From the NCBI RefSeq assembly GCF_023073315.1, contig NZ_JADPJH010000022.1:408168-472167 (forward strand): a stretch of 64,000 nt of DNA, in the 5' to 3' direction. The notes beneath the pieces were generated by a model. The model was not told the DNA's origin. It did not search any database and was given only the letters and a program-made list of their open reading frames with translations. A program made the translations under genes and the position numbers. Each line of letters opens with the position of its first letter. The first letter of the stretch is position 1. Source of the stretch: Bradyrhizobium sp. 1. Its GTDB lineage: Bacteria > Pseudomonadota > Alphaproteobacteria > Rhizobiales > Xanthobacteraceae. Positions 57,606-64,000 of the stretch are shown here, one piece after another.

Positions 57606-57744
57606 GTTGCGCAATGACAGCCCAAATGTGCGGCAACGGCATTCCAGCCCGTTAACACATTCGCCCCAATTTCACCCCACCGGTGCGCTCTAGCGCCCTT
57701 CTCGCCTGCCCTGTAGACTTTTGCCCGGGCGGCCTGGGGGATTG

Positions 57745-59313
57745 ATGCGTCTAACGTTGAATTTGAAGACTGTCCTGATTGCCGTCGTGGTGCTCGCGGC
57801 GTCGTTTTTCGTCAGCCTGAAGGCGATGGACTGGCTGGCGCCGCGCGCGACGAATTCCGCGCCGCCTGTCGCGCAATTGCCGCCGCTGCCGCCGGTCGCG
57901 AAGACCTCGATCGTGGTCGCGCCGGTCGCGATTGCGATATCCGCGATCCGCGAGCAGGCCGAGAAGGCCGCGCCGCGCAATTTCGCCGGCAAGGCCGAGA
58001 ACCCGATCTCGCAGATCCTGCAAGACGCCGACATCGGCTGGTCCGCCGTACGCGGACCGATGGCGGCGGCCGGCGACAAGGATGTGCTGACGATCTCGAC
58101 GCCGCTCAATGGCAAGCTGAACGTGACGGGCTCGCTGTCGTCCAAGGCCACCGGCGCGCTCGGCGAAGCACTCGGCAGCGTGCTCGGCGGCGATGCGGCG
58201 AAACGGATCGGCGCGGTCAACATCAAGAATCTGAATGCCAGCGCCGAGATCAAGGGCAACGTCATCGTCACCTCGCGCCCGAAACTCGCGGCCAACTGGC
58301 ATCTCGAGCCCAATCTCGGCGCCCAGGTCAATCTCGGCGACACCAACCTCAACGTCGCCGGCGCCAAGGTCAACGTGCCGGCGCAGGTCAAGCCGCTGAT
58401 CGACAAGAATGTCGGCGAGCAGATCAACATCGTCTCCGAGCGCATCCGCAACGACCCCTCGCTGCGCGAGAATGCGAAGCTGCAATGGGCCAAGGCCTGC
58501 CGCTCGATCGCACTGCAAGGCTCGGGATCATCGGCCGCGCTGCCGCCGCTGTGGCTCGAGATGAAGCCGATCCGCGCCATCGCGGCGCAGCCGCGCGTCG
58601 ACGCGCAGAACGTGACGCTACAACTCGGCCTCGAGCTCGAGACGCGCGTGACCTCGACGCCGACCAAGCCGGACTGCCCGTTCCCCGAAAAAATCTCGAT
58701 CGTGCCGCCGACCGGCACCGGCGTGAACATCGGCGTTCCCATCGACGTGCCCTTCACCGAGATCAACAAGCTGATCGCAGCGCAAATGGTCGGCCATACC
58801 TATCCCGAGGACGGCTCCGGTCCGGTCGATGTCACCGTGAAAAGCGTCAACGTGATCCCCTCGGGCGACCGGCTGCTGATCTCGCTGTTGGTGCGCGCCA
58901 AGGAAAAGAAGAGCTGGCTCGGTCTCGGTGCGGAGGCGACCGTGCACATCTGGGGCCGGCCGATGCTCGATCAGGCGCAGCAGACGCTGCGGCTCGCCGA
59001 CATCCAGCTCGCGGTCGAGTCTGAAGCAGCCTTCGGCCTGCTGGGCGCAGCGGCGCGCGCGGTGGTGCCGCAGATGCAGCAGGCGCTGGTGCAGAAAGCA
59101 ACAATCGATCTAAAGCCCATCGCCGCCAACGCCCGCGAGAAGGTTGCCGCCGTGATTGCCGACTTCCAGAAGAGCGAGGACGGCGTCAAGGTCGATGCCA
59201 AGATCGACAGCCTGACGCTGGCCGACATCGCCTTCGATTCCAAGACACTGCGCATCGTCGCGGAAGCCGGCGGCTCTGTGAATGTGGCCGTGACGAAGCT
59301 GTCGGGGATATAG
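57745..59313 (+). CDS. DUF4403 family protein
   Basis: A 522-aa protein with an uncleaved or cleaved N-terminal hydrophobic segment (VLIAVVVLAASFFVSL) and a large periplasmic region of alternating beta-strands and helices. Typical phrases are STPLNGKLNVTGSLSSKATG, AQVKPLIDKNVGEQINIVSE, PPLWLEMKPIRAIAAQPRVD and PEKISIVPPTGTGVNIGVPI, which mark DUF4403, a TULIP/BPI-like lipid-binding type fold by some predictions. Role unknown; envelope lipid handling is a guess. Start 57745 follows GGGGG. Stands alone. Confidence 0.85.
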   Translation: MRLTLNLKTVLIAVVVLAASFFVSLKAMDWLAPRATNSAPPVAQLPPLPPVAKTSIVVAPVAIAISAIREQAEKAAPRNFAGKAENPISQILQDADIGWSAVRGPMAAAGDKDVLTISTPLNGKLNVTGSLSSKATGALGEALGSVLGGDAAKRIGAVNIKNLNASAEIKGNVIVTSRPKLAANWHLEPNLGAQVNLGDTNLNVAGAKVNVPAQVKPLIDKNVGEQINIVSERIRNDPSLRENAKLQWAKACRSIALQGSGSSAALPPLWLEMKPIRAIAAQPRVDAQNVTLQLGLELETRVTSTPTKPDCPFPEKISIVPPTGTGVNIGVPIDVPFTEINKLIAAQMVGHTYPEDGSGPVDVTVKSVNVIPSGDRLLISLLVRAKEKKSWLGLGAEATVHIWGRPMLDQAQQTLRLADIQLAVESEAAFGLLGAAARAVVPQMQQALVQKATIDLKPIAANAREKVAAVIADFQKSEDGVKVDAKIDSLTLADIAFDSKTLRIVAEAGGSVNVAVTKLSGI

Positions 59314-59441
59314 CGCGCCTTCACTCACCGCCCCGCGCGCGTCGCTTGCGCCGCTGGCATTCTCGTCGCAGGATGCTAAGCTGTTTTTCGCGACCTCGGA
59401 CGAGGTGGCGACAGCATCGGTGCTGATGACGCGAGGACGAT

Positions 59442-60551
<1,110 letters not shown>

Positions 60552-60593
60552 TGCAGCGATCAACATCAACGCAACGCACATGAAGAAGGAACG

Positions 60594-61658
60594 ATGACCA
60601 TGCTGAAGCGCAAGATTGGCAAGATTGCTCTGGGTTTCGCCGTGGCGTTGGGCGCCGGCACTGCGCTCGCAACGGTCGCGCAGGCGCGTGATCTCACCGT
60701 CGTGTCGTGGGGCGGCGCCTATCAGGACGCCCAGAAGAAGGTCTATTTCGAGCCGTTCAAGAAGGCAGCCGGCGTTCCCATGAACGACGAGTCCTGGGAC
60801 GGCGGCGTCGGCGTGTTGCGCGCCAAGGTGCAGGGTGGCGCCGCCACCTGGGACGTCGTCCAGGTCGAGAGCGACGAGCTCGCGGTCGGCTGCGAGGAAG
60901 GCCTGTTCGAGAAGCTGGATTATTCCAAGATCGGCGGCGAGGCCGCCTACATCCCGCCGTCGGTCAATCCCTGCGGCGTCGGCGCCATCCTCTACGATTT
61001 CGTTCTCGGCTACGACAAGGACAAGCTGAAGGAGGCGCCTAAAGGCTGGGCCGACTTCTTCGACACCAGGAAGATTCCGGGCAAGCGCGGCCTGCGCCAG
61101 GGCCCGAAGACCACGCTCGAGATCGCGCTGATGGCCGACGGCGTCGCACCGAAGGACGTCTACAAGGTGCTGGCGACCGACGAGGGCATCGAGCGCGCGT
61201 TCAAGAAACTGGACACCATCAAGGGCGACATCGTCTGGTGGAAGTCCGGCGCCCAGCCGCCGCAATTGCTCGCCTCCGGCGAAGTGGCGATGACCTCGGT
61301 CTACAATGGCCGCATCGACACCGCGAACAAGAACGAGAAGAAGAACTTTGGCATGGTGTGGGACGGAGCGCTCTTCACCCTGGACAGCTGGGTCATCCTG
61401 AAGGGCAGCCCGAACAAGGACGCCGCCTACAAATTCCTGGACTTCGCGGGCAAGGCGGAGAACCAGTCAAAACTGTCGGAGAACATTGCCTATGGCACCT
61501 CGAACAAGGACGCGGCCGGTCTGATCCAGCCAGCCGTTCTGAAGGACCTGCCGACCGCGCCCGACAACATCAAGAACGCGGTCGAGGTTAACGTTGCTTT
61601 CTGGCTCGAGAACATCGACCGCCTGACCGAGCGCTTCAACAAATGGGCCGCGAAATAG
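60594..61658 (+). CDS. Periplasmic binding protein of the spermidine/putrescine-type ABC importer
   Basis: A 354-aa PotD-type binding protein. Signal peptide (about 1-35, ending in VAQA), then RDLTVVSWGGAYQDAQKKVY, YFEPFKKAAGVPMNDESWDG, TWDVVQVESDELAVGCEEGL, NPCGVGAILYDFVLGYDKDK and LLASGEVAMTSVYNGRIDTA. This fold binds polyamines or related small cations; the pocket residues do not let me choose a ligand. Start 60594 follows GAAGGAACG. It lies 42 bp after the ATPase gene and 203 bp before the first permease, with a palindromic repeat in that gap. Confidence 0.92.
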   Translation: MTMLKRKIGKIALGFAVALGAGTALATVAQARDLTVVSWGGAYQDAQKKVYFEPFKKAAGVPMNDESWDGGVGVLRAKVQGGAATWDVVQVESDELAVGCEEGLFEKLDYSKIGGEAAYIPPSVNPCGVGAILYDFVLGYDKDKLKEAPKGWADFFDTRKIPGKRGLRQGPKTTLEIALMADGVAPKDVYKVLATDEGIERAFKKLDTIKGDIVWWKSGAQPPQLLASGEVAMTSVYNGRIDTANKNEKKNFGMVWDGALFTLDSWVILKGSPNKDAAYKFLDFAGKAENQSKLSENIAYGTSNKDAAGLIQPAVLKDLPTAPDNIKNAVEVNVAFWLENIDRLTERFNKWAAK

Positions 61659-61696
61659 CGCGCGACAACAACGTGGCGGATAGCTCGCCCGCGGCG

Positions 61697-61828
61697 CATC
61701 CTTCGAGACGCCCGCCTACGGCGGGCCCTCGGGATGAGGTCTGAGTCTGTGGTCGCGACTCCACAGGCCTCGATGTCGAGGAGCCTCATCCTGAGGAGAC
61801 CGCGAAGCGGTGGTCTCGAAGGACGAGG
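61697..61828. repeat. Family-4 palindromic intergenic repeat inside the ABC operon
   Basis: About 132 bp. Outer arms CATCCTTCGAGACGCCCGCC and GGTGGTCTCGAAGGACGAGG, inner arms CTCGGGATGAGGTCTGAG and GGAGCCTCATCCTGAGGAG, centre CCACAGG-type loop. This is a well-spread rhizobial dispersed repeat. It separates the binding-protein gene from the permease genes and could lower downstream expression or protect the 5' message. Confidence 0.85.
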
Positions 61829-61861
61829 CGCGCGCTCACGCCGCTCCAAAAGGCTCAATCG

Positions 61862-63124
61862 ATGACAGCCGCGCTCCTTACCGGTGCCGATGCCAAGACC
61901 GAGGTGCCGCTCAAGCGCCGATTGAGACGTGCGGAGCGGAGACGCCAGGCCAAGGCATTGGCGCTGGTGCTGCCGCTTCTGCTGTTTCTGCTCTTCACCT
62001 TCGCGGGCCCGATCGCCGGCATGCTGTGGCGCGCGGTCGATGACCACGAGGTGCGTCAGATTCTGCCGCAAGCCGTCGCTGCTCTCGCCAGTTGGGACAG
62101 CAAGGACCTGCCGGACGAAAAGGCCTATGCGGCGCTGGCAAGCGACATCCTGGCGGCGCGCGCCTCCGGCACCATCGCCATCGCGGCCAAGCGGCTCAAT
62201 TACGCCCTGAACGGATTTCGCACGATCCTGACTAGCACGGCACGCAATCTGAAGGCAGCGCCGGAGCCTGGCACGGCGAAGGAGGCGCTGGTCAAGATCA
62301 ACCCGGCCTGGCGCGAGCGCACCACCTGGACGACGATCAAGGACGCCAGTGGCCCGGTGACCGGTTTCTACCTGCTCGCGGCGCTCGATCTGACGCGCAA
62401 CGTGGACGGCGCGATCGTGGCAACCGCGCCGGATCAAGCCATCTACCGCGAGGTCTTCGCCCGCACCTTCCTCATCAGCCTTAGCGTCACGGCGCTGTGC
62501 CTGATGCTTGGCTTCCCCGTCGCCTACCTGCTGGCGACGCTGCCGCCGGGCCGGTCGAACCTGCTGATGATCTTCGTGCTGCTGCCGTTCTGGACGTCGC
62601 TTCTGGTCCGCACCTGCGCCTGGATCGTGCTGTTGCAGAGCAAAGGCGTCGTCAACGACAGCCTGCACTGGCTTGGCATCATCGACGAGCCATTGCGTCT
62701 GATCTACAACCGCTTCGGTGTCTGCGTGGCCATGACCCACGTTCTCCTGCCGTTCATGATCCTGCCGCTGTACAGCAGCATGAAGGCGATCTCGCCCGCT
62801 TACATGCGTGCCGCCGCATCGCTCGGTGCGCCTCCACTCACCGCCTTCCTGCGCATCTATCTTCCTCAAACCCTGCCCGGCATCGGCGCGGGAAGCCTGC
62901 TCGTCTTCATCCTGGCGCTCGGCTACTACATCACGCCGGCCCTCGTCGGGGGCGCCGCCGATCAGATGATCAGCTACTTCATCGCGCTCTACACGACCGA
63001 GACGGCCAATTGGGGCCTTGCTTCGGCGTTGGGGGCGGTGCTGCTGCTGGCCACCGTTCTGCTCGCTCTCGTTTACGGCAAGCTGGTGCAGGGACAGCAG
63101 GTCACGGGAGGGATGAAGAATTGA
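61862..63124 (+). CDS. ABC importer permease, PotB-like
   Basis: A 420-aa inner-membrane permease. After a basic cytoplasmic N-terminus and first membrane segment (ALALVLPLLLFLLFTFAGPI) comes an extra periplasmic region of about 130 residues (about 60-190), then five more segments with the EAA loop (YMRAAASLGAPPLTAFLRIY). The insertion makes it longer than E. coli PotB (275 aa). It forms the heterodimeric channel with the next permease. Its TGA overlaps the next start (TTGA). Confidence 0.92.
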   Translation: MTAALLTGADAKTEVPLKRRLRRAERRRQAKALALVLPLLLFLLFTFAGPIAGMLWRAVDDHEVRQILPQAVAALASWDSKDLPDEKAYAALASDILAARASGTIAIAAKRLNYALNGFRTILTSTARNLKAAPEPGTAKEALVKINPAWRERTTWTTIKDASGPVTGFYLLAALDLTRNVDGAIVATAPDQAIYREVFARTFLISLSVTALCLMLGFPVAYLLATLPPGRSNLLMIFVLLPFWTSLLVRTCAWIVLLQSKGVVNDSLHWLGIIDEPLRLIYNRFGVCVAMTHVLLPFMILPLYSSMKAISPAYMRAAASLGAPPLTAFLRIYLPQTLPGIGAGSLLVFILALGYYITPALVGGAADQMISYFIALYTTETANWGLASALGAVLLLATVLLALVYGKLVQGQQVTGGMKN

Positions 63125-63951
63125 GCGACAATTCCTCCCTCCGCACGCCCAGCCAGCGCATCGCGTGGAGCGCGACCATCGTCGTCTCCACGCTGGTGTT
63201 CATCTTCCTGATCACACCAATCCTTGCGATCATGCCGCTGTCCTTCAGCTCGGGCTCGTACCTCACCTATCCGCTGCCGGGCCTCTCCTTGCGCTGGTAC
63301 GACGACTTCATCAATTCGCCGCGCTGGATGAATTCGCTGAAGAACAGCATGATCATCGGCGTCGCCTCGACGCTGCTGTCGATGATTCTCGGCACGCTGG
63401 CCGCGCTGGGGCTGGCGCAATGGAAGAGCCGGTTCAAACCGCTCGTGCTGGCTTTCGTGCTGTCGCCGGTCGTTGTGCCCGGCGTCATCACCGCCGTCGG
63501 TCTGTACTTCTTCTTCGCACCGATCGGACTGACCGGCAGCTATCTCGGCTTGATCCTGGCCCACACTGCGCTGGCGACGCCCTTTGTGGTGATCACAGTC
63601 GGTGCGACGCTGCAAAGCTTCGACACCAACCTCGCACGCGCCGCCGCCTCGCTCGGCGCCTCGTCGCTTTATGCGTTCCGCCGCGTGATCCTGCCGCTGA
63701 TCCTCCCGGGCCTCGCATCGGGTGCGCTGTTTGCCTTCGCCACGAGCTTCGACGAGGTGGTCATCGTGTTGTTCATGGCAGGTCCCGAGCAGCGTACCCT
63801 GCCGCGCGAAATGTTCAGCGGCATCCGCGAGAACATCAGCCCGACCATCACGGCAGCGGCCGTGATCCTGACGACGGTCTCGGTCATCCTGCTCGCGACC
63901 CTGGAAGGCTTGCGCCGGCGCAACGAACGGCTCAAGGGCAGCGGCGCCTGA
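63121..63951 (+). CDS. ABC importer permease, PotC-like
   Basis: A 276-aa inner-membrane permease with six membrane segments (VVSTLVFIFLITPILAIMPL first) and the EAA loop ARAAASLGASSLYAFRRVIL. The start is a TTG at 63121 that overlaps the preceding permease stop as TTGA, so translation is probably coupled; an ATG alternative lies far downstream and would cut off the first segment. It completes the ATPase, binding protein, permease, permease set. Confidence 0.92.
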   Translation: MSDNSSLRTPSQRIAWSATIVVSTLVFIFLITPILAIMPLSFSSGSYLTYPLPGLSLRWYDDFINSPRWMNSLKNSMIIGVASTLLSMILGTLAALGLAQWKSRFKPLVLAFVLSPVVVPGVITAVGLYFFFAPIGLTGSYLGLILAHTALATPFVVITVGATLQSFDTNLARAAASLGASSLYAFRRVILPLILPGLASGALFAFATSFDEVVIVLFMAGPEQRTLPREMFSGIRENISPTITAAAVILTTVSVILLATLEGLRRRNERLKGSGA

Positions 63952-63965
63952 GCGGCGGTGCAACT

Positions 63966-64000
63966 TCTCCCTGTCCCCGCTTGCGGGGAGAGGGTCGGGG
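63966..64000. repeat. Family-2 palindromic repeat, partial copy at window end
   Basis: TCCCTGTCCCCGCTTGCGGGGAGAGGG matches the left arm of the family-2 repeats at 45262 and 48669. The window ends inside it, so its full extent is not visible. Confidence 0.65.

Overview
The window is chromosomal DNA of a GC-rich alphaproteobacterium, most likely Bradyrhizobium or a close relative. The evidence is the rhizobial division and cell wall (dcw) gene order, an FtsZ with a very long linker, a Rhodobacter/Bradyrhizobium-type phosphatidylethanolamine methyltransferase, a MocR regulator, an ECF42-type sigma factor, and several families of intergenic palindromic repeats. I see no phage, insertion sequence, tRNA or CRISPR array. 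This attribution comes from recognising sequences, not from a search.

Region 1 (165-20168, minus strand) is an almost complete dcw cluster. In transcription order it is rsmH, ftsL, ftsI, murE, murF, mraY, murD, a 136-aa membrane ORF, ftsW, murG, murC, an 84-aa ORF, murB, ddl, ftsQ, ftsA and ftsZ, closed by a hairpin terminator. It makes the lipid II precursor and the core divisome. Most junctions are ATGA-type overlaps. Oddities are the two inserted small ORFs, copies of one palindromic repeat on both sides of ftsW, no mraZ, and clusters of TTAAC motifs at the two main promoter-like gaps.

Region 2 (20600-30450) is mixed. It holds a peptidoglycan amidase, an ECF42 sigma factor with its YCII-domain partner, the RNase P RNA gene rnpB, an alpha/beta hydrolase, a DUF983 protein divergent from a MocR regulator with a clear operator, a TauE/SafE exporter, a LuxR-type regulator and a Bug-type solute-binding protein. 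It ends in a small membrane-protein gene whose frame runs into the convergent O-antigen ligase gene, and the ligase frame runs back into it.

Region 3 (30261-39317) is dominated by export: O-antigen ligase, MATE pump, ABC half-transporter, and a DHA2-MFS/HlyD pair with a divergent TetR gene and a perfect 21-bp palindromic operator.

Region 4 (39373-53022) is cell-envelope work: a phosphatase coupled to an extensin-like lipoprotein, a 27-aa single-membrane-segment micropeptide, a divergent pair of DUF2147 paralogs, a FecR-domain protein, a Nudix hydrolase, phosphatidylserine decarboxylase, a class III aminotransferase, PmtA with a GT4 glycosyltransferase (membrane lipids), an L,D-transpeptidase and a c-type cytochrome.

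Region 5 (53036-64000) has an NTF2-like gene with a probable 5' frameshift, an Lrp regulator plus GNAT acetyltransferase, a DUF899 gene and small membrane-protein gene beside a HTH regulator and a beta-propeller protein, a DUF4403 protein, and a spermidine/putrescine-type ABC importer operon split by a palindromic repeat.

I found no single striking new system. The best leads are the small genes embedded in the dcw operon, the 27-aa membrane peptide, the tail-to-tail read-through pair, the MocR/DUF983 operator and the DUF2147 paralog pair.
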